DNA of 64,000 bases. Source: Phymorhynchus buccinoides (taxonomy: Eukaryota > Mollusca > Gastropoda > Neogastropoda > Raphitomidae). The translations under genes were made by a program, and so were the position numbers. The stretch lies in the NCBI GenBank assembly GCA_017654935.2, contig CM065682.1, positions 43,633,321-43,697,320 on the forward strand. Reading direction: 5' to 3'. Of the stretch, positions 45,978 to 59,196 are shown piece by piece. The first letter of the stretch is position 1; every line of letters begins with the position of its first letter. The notes below the pieces were generated by a model, which did no database searches, was not told where the DNA came from, and saw only the letters and a list, made by a program, of their open reading frames with translations.

Positions 45978-48900
45978 AGAAAGGAAAAACTATATATTTT
46001 TTGTTTCATTTTGGGCAAAGTTGCTGCTCAAAAGGTAACATTTGTTGCATTTGGTGTCAAAGTGACCACTGACCTCTGGTCATCTACATTATTTTTGGCA
46101 ATGCATGCTAAATTTATCACTTACTGATTTCAGGCAGCCATTTGGGATGCCCTGAACCACTACTCCTTTGGTGATGCCATTTTCCTTGCTGAAAGACTTT
46201 ATTCTGAAGGTGAGTTAAATAACTTATTATATTTATTAATTTGATTCACGGATCCCTAATGCACATCCTTTTATAACTTTAGGCCGGGTTGAATAAAGCA
46301 TTAAAGGGTGTATGCATGTAGCTTCACCTATATTTAATTTTTGCTGATGTTGGCATTGTTGAATTAAAACTTGTTAAAAACTTTTGCTCATGCTCTGATG
46401 CTGTCTTACTCTTAGTGCCCCAAGATGAAATTTGAGTGTCGATTGAAAACATCAGTTAGTATGGAAAATGTGGGAGAATGTAAATTAGAGAAGTGGTAAT
46501 AAAAAGGATTAGTAATGGGAAAGGGGAAACTAGCTTTTCTGTAATCAAAGCTCTGATTTATATGATGTTTGGTAAAAAGTTATTCAAACATTTTATTACT
46601 TACTGGTCTTTAGTTTCATAAGCAACACAACAACATAGGATGTACATGTGATTGCTTTTGAGAGAAAAAAAGTGATGATTGATTTGAGGGGGGAAAGGCC
46701 CAATGAATTCAACTCTTTTATTCTTTTCTTTTTAATAGTTTCAAACAATGAAGCTCTGTACCTTCTGGCCACCTGTTACTACCGCGCGGGGCGCCCCATC
46801 CAGGCCTACTTGCTGCTGCAGAAGAGGAGCTGCCCCACTCCCCAGTGCAAATTCCTCATGGCCAAGTGCTGCCTGGACACCAAAAAGTCAGTGGCCTGGC
46901 TGGGTTTGGTATAGTCAGACCTGTTTACTCTCCCGGTTTTGCTGGAATGATCCCGGGAATTTGCAAACATTCTGGGTAAAATAATACATTCCGGGTGAAC
47001 GCTGAAAATCCCGGGATTTCGAAAAAACGTCTATTGTTTGTTTCCGTTTGTATGAAAAGACGCAAGGGTTGTAGTTTTGTGCCAAACATGTCATCAGGCA
47101 AGTCAACCGCAGGTGGCAAGCGCCAGAAATCTTCGACAAACGACAGCAGTGATAGGGTGAAACGGCCAAGAGTGAAGCAGAAGTTTTCTCAAAAGTATTT
47201 GAAAGTGCCAGGAATAACAAGTTCGCGTTTGGGAGACGAGCATGCACACTGCAAGTACTGCAACGTGGACTTCAAAATTTCGCATGGCGGCATAAGTCAT
47301 TAAGTGACATTGCGATGTGACTTCTTTTTTCCCCTCAAATTCCGGGTTTTTCTGTGGCAAATTCCAGGTTGTTCATTATAAGGGTAAACAGGTCTGTATA
47401 GTTGATCGATCAATGAGTTTACTGGCCATTGTGCAGAGATAGCGAAATATAATGGTAGAATTGAGTCATAAATATAATGGTAGAATTGACAAAGAAATAT
47501 CGTATCCTCTCTCTAGGATTGCTTGCTGTCCGGATTGCTTAGTTTTAAATGATTTGTGGCCATCTGGTAAAATTTGTTATGCTGGTTGAGAAACAGCATG
47601 TTTATCACTGTTCTATCATGCCCGACAAGTTAATCGGAAGTGCTGACTTTCCCAGCACTGCTTAGCTTTATGGGCTATCGTTTTCAATGATTGTTGTTGT
47701 TGTCGTTCCCTGGCTTAACAACTCCAGGGATCATCCCATCAGCCAAAGCAATTGAACACTATGGTACAAATGCTCCAGTTAAGGATGAGAACATTACGTA
47801 TGTGACCGTTTTTGATTACCCCGCCACGTGCGCAGCCACACTCCGACTTCGGAGGATTGTTTTCAATGATGAAAATGCCATGTTATAATTATGTGAATTG
47901 TTCTATGATTTTTTTTGGTCATGTTTTCAGGAGGCATTACACAGTTATCATATGAACGTTGGTAGGATACATTACAATTGGTAGGATACATTACCATGGA
48001 TATTCATGGTTTGAAATGTACATGGTGACAGTCTTGAGGTGACCATAGCTGTTGACAATGATATGACTCTAAACGTCTAACTAACTGACTGACTGAAAGT
48101 CTGTATAGTATTCCAATTTAATTACTTATTTTCAGGTATGCTGAGGCAGAGAGAATGTTGGCTGGCAACCTCCTGACAAAGTCGAAAAGCTGTGAGGAGA
48201 TAGAGTCTGAGTTTGGCACCAGTGCCTGCCACGTGTTCTCTTTGCTTGGGCAGGTGTACAGGTAGGGGATTGAGAGAGAGAGAGAGAGAACAGTCAAGTA
48301 TAGATGGATATAACATTATAAGACAGTCATATCTATCATTCAAATAAATAGTAAGTGTAAGTCTGTAAAGGAAGAATGCCATGTACATTCACTCGTCATT
48401 GGCTTATAATAGACGATTTTCGAAAAAAACCGAGGGGAGAGCACTTCGTGAAAATTATAGTTGTTTACCTCAACTGAGTCGAACAAACCATAGCAACCAT
48501 GGCGTTGACGAGTGAAACCAGGATGTGAGCGAGCAACTTGCAAACATTTTTTTTTAGAGAAATGAGGGGTGGAAAGTGGCAAAAAAACACCTGATCGAAC
48601 TTGCAAAATGTAATGTAAATATATAAATGGTAAATACATAAATGACCTAAACTTTAGAAGGACGCACTGTATTCTTCGTCATGTGTGTCTACTCAAACAC
48701 ACGAGGCGAGGGCTAATTATGCGAATGTAACTTCAAGTTTGTCTAACTCTGCCAAGCAAGATCACTCCAGTCCAACACACCATGAGACTACTCCCCTTAA
48801 TTATTTCCGTCCAATTCCTATTGTCTTATTAATTATGCTATCTAATTTAATCATACTATACCAACACTCAAAACAACTGCATTAGCCTAAAACAACCTGG

Positions 48901-51900
48901 AACCTTACCCTAGCACATAGCTAAAACGAAAGTGGCCCCAAGGGACTGCACCCATACCGCAGGGAGTAGCGGGAGTGACTCCCCTTACTTCCGGGTATGA
49001 CGCGCACCCTTGGGGCACCGGATATGTCATTCTTAAATTTTCCAGCCTTTCATCCACACCTGGGCCTACCCTGCTCCGCCTTTTCTGACTCTTGTCTATC
49101 TGGTGGGTTCGTTCCGTGTTTAGCTTTGTTCTATTCAGTTTCTTGGGAAGGCTGTTAGTCATCCTATCGATATTATTTCATTGTCATTTCTTGGTGTTCG
49201 TTTTAGTTGAAAAATTATTTCGTTCACTCTGTTGTTCGTTTTCGGGGTGGCGTCAGCCATTATGGCTTCTTGCACCCCTCGGTTTCCACTTCGGGGAAAG
49301 CAGTTTCTCTTCGGTTGTTTTTCTGTTTTCCAAGTCAGTTGACTCTTCTTCTCTCACTAGGGACCCTTTGGGCAGGTTCTCTTAATCTTCTCAAGAAGTT
49401 TTCGTCTAATCCTCTCACAAATCCTACTCCTAACGTCCAGTCACAGTCCGTTTCGGTTACACCGGCCTAACCGGTTTCGGAGCCCATTCCAGTTTCTCTC
49501 CCTTCGGAGGTTTCTGCTCCTTCTCCTTTTCCGTTGGACTCGCAGGCTTTGTACTACGTCACTTGGACTCTTCGGGTTTCAGGGTTCTCCCTTTCGCATC
49601 GACAGAATCTTCCTTTTTCGGTTCTATGTTTAGGTCAGAGAGGGTGCCGCCAGTTGTCTCTTCTAACGTGAGACTGTCACTGGCGCAGCCCTCTCTCCTT
49701 CTTCTGTTCACAGGCTTGCCTCCAGGAGGCCCTTGTCCGCTAAGGCCAGCGTCGACCTCAACAGGGATAGGCAATCCCTTTCCACCTCTGGTTTCCGTCC
49801 TGTGGGCTTGATGTTTACGGAACAGAGAGGCTCCCCTCCGGGGAGCTTGCCTAGTGACAGAGGTGACTCCTCTGTCACCAGACTGGCCAGTCTGTCAGGC
49901 AATCATCCGGTGGTACCTGGGAGGTACCTCCAGGATCGGGAACGGCCTGTTCCCTTTCCTGAGTCCGGGCTCAAATCCTCCACTCAGTTCGAGGGAGAGG
50001 TTACCAGGACAGTCAAATCGGTCGGTGCGGGGCACCTTCAATACCGATAAGAGTCCATACCCCCCTCCCGGGGGATGGCTCTCCAGTGATCCTGGCACTG
50101 GCGCGGTTGGGGCCTCTTGGCAGTCCCACCGCAACCGGAAATTCGCTTCTCACGGTTGTGAGACGGTTTCCTCCGGTTCTCCCGGTGCTTACCCGGTTTC
50201 ACCCGGTATTCATCCGGTTTCTCCCGGTTGTCTCCCGGTTGCTTGGCCAACGCGGACATACCGGGGGATGGCACGGTTGGAGCCTCTTGGCTTTCCCACC
50301 GCAACCGGTTATTTGCCTTTCCCGGTTGCGAGACCGTTTCCTCCGGTTCTCCCGGTGTTTACCCGGTAATCATCCGGTTGTCTCCCGGTTGCTTGGCCAA
50401 CGCGGACATACCGGGAAAGGGTTCGCCTAGAACCGGAAAATTCCGATGATGAATTTCCGGTTCGTTCCTCCGGTTTGGGTCAACCGGGAATGTCCCGCTC
50501 GCACGGAGGACGCCACGTTCTCCCGGTTCCGGCCGGTGTTCAGTGATCCTCTCACTCCCTACCGGCAGAGCCCTCTGCCAGGCATGGCCTCCGGTGGTGT
50601 TTGACTCTTGGGCCGCCCTTATCAGAAGCTTCAACGGCCAGACCCCTCCAGGGAATTCTCTGAGTTTCAGTCCGACTTTGAGTCAGACTTGGAACTGGAC
50701 CCTCAGTCGGAGGTCCCTCACTCTCTCACTGAGTCCTCGGTTCAGAATCTTCTCAAGATTTTGTCTCGATCGTGCCCTTACGTGGTACCTGTGCGTTCCT
50801 CCCATCAGGAGTCCGCCACTGATCACGCGGTTGGCTCTCTTCTGCAGGCCAAGAGCTCCTTGACTCTCCAAGCCCCCTCCTTCCCGGAGGATTTGGTGGT
50901 TAAAGCGGAGTTCACGTTGAGGACCGGCAAGGTCCTTTCGTTGAAACAGATCGCTGAGGCTAATCTGGGGCGTTCTCAGCCGGCCTCGTCTCAGTTCGGT
51001 TCCTTTTTGGTACCTAGATTCAGACCTTTCGTCCCCCTACCGACGGAATACCTGCCCTTCCCCTCCGTCTCCAAACCTTCTGCTGAGGAGGTGGAGTCCT
51101 TGGGGTCCTGCTGCTGTTCCTCCCGTCACGTTCAAGCCTTCGGCCTTCAAGTCTCTCGAGGAATCTCTGTCTGGTTCTCTCAGGGCTTGTGGCATGGCCA
51201 CCTCTCTCGTGCAAACCTTGGCGGAGTCTCTAGGCAAATCAGCCTCTGATTCACCGGCGGTTTTTCAGTTCTTTCTGATGTCACGGCTGGTTTGAAGGTT
51301 CAAACCTGTGCCTTGGCCCGGGATTCTTTTCTGGCGCAGAACAGGTCTCTTTCGTCCAGGGAAAAGGAGCGTTTTGCGCTCTCTTCCCCTTCCGGAGTCG
51401 GGCTTGTTCGGGGAAGAATCGGTTCCCCCAGTTCTCGAGTCCTCTTCAAAGAGGAAGTCAGCTGATAGCCAGAAGGCTATCTATCGGGCCCTGTTGAACC
51501 AGCCCCGTCCCAACCATTTCGTCCGCAACAGGCCTCTCGCCCTCGTTTTGGCTTCAGGAAGTCCTTTAGAGCTGGGTACTTCGCGTCCCGCTCTAAGAGT
51601 GTGAGATACTCCTCTAGGCCTCCTCCCCAGTTCAAGGCCTTGAGGCCCCCCTTCCCAGTCTTCTCGTGGCAACAGGAGGCCGAGCCTTCCAGGAAACGGC
51701 GATCCTGTCCGTTGGAGATCCTCCAGAGGAAGTGGAGGACCTTCTCTTGAAGGGCGCGGGCGCGGGTGAACGATCCCAGTCCGGGTTTCTATTCCCGACT
51801 TTTTCAACCGGTCCTGTCAACCGGTTTTATCAAAAATTTCCGACCGTTTTCGGCCCATTCTGACTCTAATTGGCCGGCGATCTCTTAGGCCGTTTAAAGG

Positions 51901-54900
51901 GTTTTTTGTTCTTCTGTTCTCTACCGTTTCTGTCCCCTCGGTTTTCTTAGTCTGATGGGGTCGATTTCGGAGCTCCTTCCTCTGGCCTGGGTATACAAAG
52001 GCCCTTGCAGAGAGAAGTCAGAGTGCGCACTCCTTCTTTCACGGTTTCAACCATGAGTTGTTCAACCTGTTGACTCGTTCGGCCGTTCCAGTCATCCTGT
52101 TTCGGACTGGTTCCGTCCCGATCTGGCTTTAACTGTCCGGCTAGCATGATCTTCCCTTCTCAGCCGTCAGATCACCGAACGGCACAGCTTTCAACCTAAA
52201 GTTGTTCGACGGGGTGATTTTTGCCTTCCTTCAGGCCCCCCCCCTTTTGGTCTTCGGCGTCTCGTTCCGACCGTTTTTTATGGTTTAGGTCGAGGTGTGT
52301 CATCGTCACGTTTGCACACTGTTTCGCTTTTTGTCTACATGTTTTCCTTTTCGGTGGGGACTTTTCCGCGTCATCTGGTTCGATTTGACGTCATGCGATA
52401 GCAACTATGTTGCTGTTGCTGTCTGTTCCTACTTCATAGGCTGTTTTTTATTTTTATTTTACCTCCTAACCGATCGAATTGTCTCCGCTGGTTTTTCACC
52501 CAGTCAACGGGGGTCCCTTTCGTCGGTCTTATCATGTAGAGTTGGTTACGAAGTGCAGTCGCACATTCGTACCGTGGTTTCTCAGTTTGCTAGGTCAGAG
52601 GCTGAATCTGCTGCTCTTGCGGATTCTCATCCTAGTACTAGCTGTCTCTATCCCGCCATCGGTCCTTTGCTTGCCCGACATTCTGAACTAGTCTTGTCCA
52701 GTTTGTTTTCTGACCCAGACTCGCCCCTTCGATCGATATTTTCCAGTTCGAAAGGGCGTAGCAGTGTGTAGTGGCCCGGTCCGGCCACTCATAGTCCGTA
52801 ATGTATCAGGCCTTGGCTGCTCTAGGTGACTCGATGCGGAGTTTGTCTTCTCCTGACTGCTTTGATAGTCAGCCATGTGCTTTCCAGAGATGCCTTCCCG
52901 GACTTTTTCAGGACTCTTTCTCTTGGTTCGCCTTCTGTGGTGACAGGAAGTTCTATCCGTTAAGCCTTCTTCGGTTCATTCGTCGAATTCTTAGCTTTTC
53001 TTCTCAGGTCTAGAAATCTCTGCCCATACCCTTTTTGGGTACAGAGCAGCCATCTTCAGTATGAGTTCCATGGCCTTAGGTGCTACCGTACCGCTAAGCT
53101 GTACGCCACCACTGTCTCGCACTTCTTGCTGAAGTGCATGCCGTTGTATTCCTCCCCTCTGATGGCACTAATCCCCCGGGTGTTGAAGAAGTCCTCCGGG
53201 AGCACCCGGACTTGATTCTCGTCACACCAATGTGGCCCACGAGCCATTGGTTCCCAGAGCTCCTCGACATGGCGCAAGACGGTCCTCTTCCGCTCAATCT
53301 CACTCCCGCCACTCTTCTTCAGTCAAGAAGCGGGGTCGGACACCCTTGCCCTTCAAGGCTAAACCTGGTCGCATGGCGGCTGTCCGTCTAGGCCTTCGCT
53401 CTCAGGGGTTTTCCACGCGCACCGTGGATCTGTTGGTCGCCTCTCGGCGTAAGTCTACAAACGATCTGTATGATCTTCGCTGGGCCACCTGGTTTGCGTT
53501 TTGTCAGGAGAGAAAGTTTGACCCGCTTCGTCCCTCAACGGTTCAGTTCGTGGAGTTCCTCTCTCACTTGCTTAGAACTAGGAACTCTTCCTCTCAAACC
53601 TTGTCAGGTTATAGGGCGGTCTTGATTAGCACGATCTCGTTGTCTTTAGGTTCCAAGTTTACGGGGAATCTCTCGGCTTTGCCAGTTTCTCACTTCCTGG
53701 ACGCTGTGCGCCTCCAAGCCCCGTCCAGAACGGTCCAGTGTCCTCAGTGGGACATCTTTTTGGTTCTGGCTTTTCTCTGGGACAAATTTGAACCCCTGGA
53801 GTCGTTGTCTCTTAAGCTTCTGACTCTCAAGACAGTTTTTTCTCATTTCTTTCGCCTCTCCCGTCGCCTCAGTGGTTTTCATGCTCTGAGAGGTCTCACC
53901 AAGGATGTCAGTTCGAGGAGGACTTCTCGTCTGTCTCCCTTTCTTTTCTCCCGGAGTTCCGTGCAAGAACCAGTCTGGTGATGTTTCCTCTCCCTTGGCC
54001 TCTTTTTCGAGTCTTCGCTCCGTTCTGGGTCCTGATGATCGTGATATCTTCCTCTGCCCCGTTAGGGCTCTTCGTTCTTCTGGCTCGTACCAAGTCCTTC
54101 AGAAGGGCTAAAACGTCGCCTGTTCGTCTCCTTTAATCCCTAGTACTGCAGCGATGTGGCTAAGGGTACTGTGTCCCGTTGGTTCCTCGACCTCATTAAG
54201 TTGGCCTATGCCCGCTCGCTGGTTAGGTTACCTGATAACCCCATTCGCGCCCACGAGTTGCGGGCCATCAGCTCTTCCCTGGCGGTAGTCAAGGGTGTCC
54301 CTCTTGTGAAGGTTATGGCCTCAGCGTTCTGGAAGTCGCAGAACACCTTTCTTCAGTTTTACCTGAGGGATATCTCTGCTCAGGGCGAAGACGACTCCTT
54401 TTCCATCTAGAAGGTGGTCGTTTCGCAGGTCCCGGTCTCCTTGTAGTGTGAGTTCCGGTGTTTTTTGTGCCTCTGTTTTTTCTCTGTGTTCTTTGGTATA
54501 TCATTGACATGACTGTTTGGGGGTATTTATTTGCATATTTTCAGGGATGTTGTACATCTTTCGGGGGATTCTCTTAGGAGTGTTTCCCTCTTTTACTGAT
54601 ATGCTTTTGGGGTTGTTGGTGTGTCAGTTGGCACGCATCACCCTCCACCACGGTGGTAATCTGCAGTTGTTTTGAGTGTTGGTATAGTATGATTAAATTA
54701 GATTGGTGGATTTTGATTAATCCTACTATCTATTTAATTTAATACTTACCAACACTCAAAACAAAAAATGTTCCCTCCCAGCCTCCCTCCTGATGCGGGG
54801 CTGTAAAATTACATGAATGACATATCTGGTGCCCCAAGGGTGCGCGTCATACCCGGAAGTAAGGGGAGTCACTCCCGCTACTCCCTGCGGTATGGGTGCA

Positions 54901-57900
54901 GTCCCTTGGGGCCACTTTCGTTTTAGCTATGTGCTAGGGTAAGGTTCCAGGTTGTTTTAGGCTAATGCAGTTGTTTTGAGTGTTGGTAAGTATTAAATTA
55001 AATAGATAGTAGGATTAATCAAAATCCACCAATTTGAATATAAAATTTTGAAATTGATATTATTGCAATGTAATGTCTGAACCTTGGGTACAGCTTTTTT
55101 TTTTTGGCATGTCATTTTACCCTACAGCAAAACGGACAGAATCCAGAAAGCATGTGAATGCTACAAGAAAAGCTTGAAGCTCAACCCACTTCTGTGGAAA
55201 TCCTATGAAGCATTATGTCAACTTGGTAAGTGTTTCATGCTCTTAGAGAATGTGTCAGAGCTTATTCATTATTCAGATTACGGTCATTTTTGGGGATTAA
55301 AGGTCAAAGGTCAGGGTCATTGATCAATTTTAATATGCAAATGATGTTTCTTGAAAACTTGGATAAACATCTATATGTGTGCAAAGTTTGATCAATGAAC
55401 GGCTTTTAGATCCTGAGAAAAAGCAAATGAAGTTACCACAGTCAGACACACACCCACACCCACACCAGGAAAACCGAAGAAGCATGAGAACATAGACTCA
55501 CTTCGTTGATACGAGTGAGCCAAATATGAAAAGGATGCAAAACAAAGTTGACGACTTGTGGAAACAAATGCTGTAGAAATTCTAACAATTTACAAGCATG
55601 AAAAGTGACGCAGAAAAAAAAAGTGAATATCTTGTGGGGAAATTGCCATGGGATCATTTTTCTTTGCTGCCTCAGGGGCCAAGGTGGACCCTAACCAGGC
55701 GTTCAGCATGCCAGCGGGCATGGCAGCTCCCCAGAACGTGGTTGTCCCTCCTTCCTCCACCACTACCGCGGCCCCGCAGCCCACCCCAGCTGCCCCTCAC
55801 CCCCTGGGTCTGGTGGGGGTGCCCCCCGGGCAGCCTGCGGGGCCGGAGGAGATGGTTTCCTCCGCTGTGCCCCAGACCGTCACCACTGCCAGCACCACCC
55901 CGGCCACCCTGGACACAAACAGTGTAAGCTTTTTTCCTATGATGACTTCTGTTTTCCCAGGCCATATGGCCATAATGGGTAAGGTACATATGTCCAGTTT
56001 TCAGTTTTCACTGGTCTCCCCGCTGCGTACAGCCAACACATTCCGATTTTGGAGGAGCTCAAAGGAGAAAATATTTGGAAGATTTTTTGGGGGAAAAGGC
56101 AGGAGAATGGGCCAATAAGTCGGAAAGCTAGTAGTAGATGACGCAAAGCAAAGGGAAAAGGCAGAGTAAAAGAGAGTGACAGATTAGAGGAAGCTACAAG
56201 CACAGAACTTCCAGAAAGTGGGGGAACTATTTATATATAAATATAAAAGACCCCCAGTATCCCCGTGGGGAAAATTTTGTGATGACAAAATTAGGAAAGG
56301 AGATAGAGAGAAAAAAGAAAGATACTGTCGAACTGCTTCTTAGCGTGCACCCCGGTGTTGCAGACACCCTGGTTATCAGGACTGTTTTATTCAGTCTCTT
56401 CTCTGCTTATTTATTACTTAAGTCTTCATTATGATGATCACCTCACAATTACGGACAGTTTTGGGCCAGCCAGTTGGGTGTGATCGGAATACTGAGGTTC
56501 AAATGATGCCCCTCTACTCTGTAAAGCCTTTGTGGCTCAGAGGATTGGACCTCAGACAGTTCTGATGCCTGGTGTTTGTGTGTGTGTGTGTGTGTGCGTG
56601 CATGCATGCGCGCGCGCACGCGCGCGTGTGTGTGTGTGTGTGTTTATGTGTACATGACAAGTGTTATATTAATCTGATTACAAATTGTCTTGTTAGTGAG
56701 GGGTATTCAAGAAAAAAGTTTGAATAATGGTCATATTAATCTGTTAATGAAATGAACTACCAGTACATCTATTTTGGAACTGAACTATCATTTATCTGTT
56801 CTTGACTTTATGCATATATGTACATTTTGGCAGATAAGATTTGCCAACGTTTACAAGTGTTCTCTGACTTTTTTCAAATAAAAAAATCTGATGCTATTAA
56901 CTCCGAGATGAATGTTTCTATCGTCCAGACTACACCACGCACAATTTGTTCTGAGTGGACTCCAGATAATCCGACGCAGGACGTGAAAAACGGAGATATA
57001 TGGGCACCAGTTCGGCGATCAAAACATGTCAAGTAAGCAGCAAGTTTCTGAAACTAGGTGATGTGATGCTTTGATATTTTGTCTTCCCAAAATCATGACG
57101 CTTACATGGATTCTCAAACACAGTTTAGCCATTGGGCCCATTATCTGTTTAATGTTGAATTATAACGTTTTCAATTTGATGTACAGAATTAAGTGTTTTG
57201 TATGATTGATTTGATGTAGAAAAGTGTTTTATATGTAATGAAATGGTATTAAAAATGTGAGAGTGAGTGAATGATCCGTACTTATTAAGATGCTGTTTCC
57301 CAATCTGCATTGATTACAGTGAGCTTAATATGTGATGTTGCAGGCAAGAGAGTGAGCGTGAAGGATCCGTACCTATCAAAGTATTGTTCCCCTATTTGTC
57401 TCCCAGGTGAGTTTTGCCAGCCTTATGAAACTTAATCTACAGCAGCTGCATTTGAATTTTACATTGGTCCTGAAAAGAATTACTGTAGATTATAGATTGG
57501 TCATGAAAAGAATTCTAGATCTAATGTTTACTTGTGTAATTATTCTAATGATAACCAATACATTTAACAGTTTTATATGCATGGGTAATACAAGTTTATT
57601 TATAGAGGAATTTAAGTAAATGAGGTAAAAAAAGAAACCCAATTAATCGTCCAGTTAAACAATACATGTATAGATAAATCATTGAGGTCAGCTGGCAAAT
57701 CCATTTTTCATTTTTTTGGTGGTGGGATGTGTGTGTCTTTCTGTGCAGTTTTGGAGTGATGAACTTGGAGACTGCCAGTGGCCTTGACATCAACAACCCC
57801 TCCTTGCCTTTCATCAGCCCCAGTCCTACGCCAATCATGCCCGATGATACAGTCCTTGATGCCAAAGCGCCCAGCAAAAAGGTAGTAGTAGCCGCAGCGT

Positions 57901-59160
57901 CTTTCAGGGTTCCCACTTTTCATCAGGTTACCTGATTTTAGCAAAAAATCTAAATGTACATCAAAGGAAAAAGGATTTTTTTTTTCAGCCACAATAAAGA
58001 ATAAAAATAACCAACATCAGCAACAAGTCTCACGGGAAGCAAACCTGGGGGTGAACAAAGATCTTGAAATGCCAGATGCTTGTTCTAGAGCTAGCAGGTG
58101 ACTTGTAGGGCAGTTTGATTTTGGGTAAACCATTTTCCCATTGACCCTTTTACTGCCATAGAAAAGTTGAGAAATTATCTTTTGTATTGAGAGTCAATCT
58201 GACAAAGTGATCTAGAGACATATTTTTCCTGACTTGTCTAAAACAAAAACCATCATTCCAAAGCTATGACATCAAAAGTTGTGACATCATGAATGACATC
58301 ACACAGCCCGTGGTAAACACGGGAGCAGGCTGGGAAGGGTTAAGGCGCTGCACAGATCATTGGCTAGATTAGACACAAAGTTAAAAAAGATTGACAGTGG
58401 ATGCCAGAACCTTACTTTGATTTCAGGGATTGTCAGGATTTTTTTTGTGTTTTTTTGTTAATGTTTTTTTTATACATGGGACTGGGAGCCCTGGTGAACA
58501 AAAGCTCACGTTTTGCCTTGAAAATATTCCTGTTCATTCTCCTCTTGGTTTTATGGTTTACTTCTTTGAATATATCATTCTTTGCTTGTGTTTCAGTTAA
58601 AAAACAAACCTGTGCAGTTTAAAAGTTAACGAGTTTATTAGAGAAAAGTATTTTCCGTTTTGCCTATCAAGTTAAGATTGTTGATACCCATTTAAAAACA
58701 TTTTAAGTATATATATCAGTGCAGGCTCTTTCTCATAGCTGACTATTATCATGTATTTATGCATTTTCTTCTCTTTGATTGTTATTGTTTCTTTGTCATG
58801 ATACAGTTTTAATGAATTGAATTGTTTCACTTTCTATGTATGATTAATATAATATGAACTGACATGAAACTATTTTAGGCCGGGAATAGTAGAAGGGAAA
58901 ATTGTACACAGGGTAAGTGTAGGAAAGAGACAGAGAGAGAGAGATAACATGTGAAGGTGGGAAAGGGCTGTTGCCAGTTATATTGTGGATCATTGCAATG
59001 CTTTCAGTTTTGCTTTCCAGATAGCAGGGTCCCCACTCAGTTTTTTTACAAAGCGTTTCTCCCCTGGTTCCCAGTTACTAACGGTAAGCCTACCTCCATT
59101 TTTATTTCAGAGGAAAATAAGTTGAACAATAACCACTAACTAATTTAATTCTCAGACACA

Positions 59161-59196
<36 letters not shown>

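Larger units (their letters stand above)
48841..55032 (+). mobile_element. DIRS-like tyrosine-recombinase retrotransposon, defective
   Basis: Inverted terminal repeats about 48859-49030 and 54815-54987 are almost identical (CCAACACTCAAAACAACTGC at the left tip; CTTACTTCCGGGTATGACGC inside). The right end continues to 55032. An internal complementary region (54662-54764) is exactly the complement of the first about 40 bases joined to the complement of the last about 60 bases, the hallmark of DIRS elements. Inside, in order: gag-like region (about 49.2-51.9 kb), an RNase H end (about 53.17-53.30 kb) and a tyrosine recombinase (about 53.3-54.41 kb). A reverse transcriptase core was not found, and the reading frames are broken. 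It occupies CDC27 intron 4 in the same orientation. Confidence 0.9.

Noticed and set aside
49559..53312. Several minus-strand ORFs of 60-110 codons
   Set aside because: Shadow frames of the GC-rich DIRS coding region, with no domains of their own.
56834..57032. Longer CDC27 exon 7 starting after TTTTGGCAG
   Set aside because: It would enter in phase 1 whereas exon 6 ends in phase 0; the acceptor at 56927 fits the phase.
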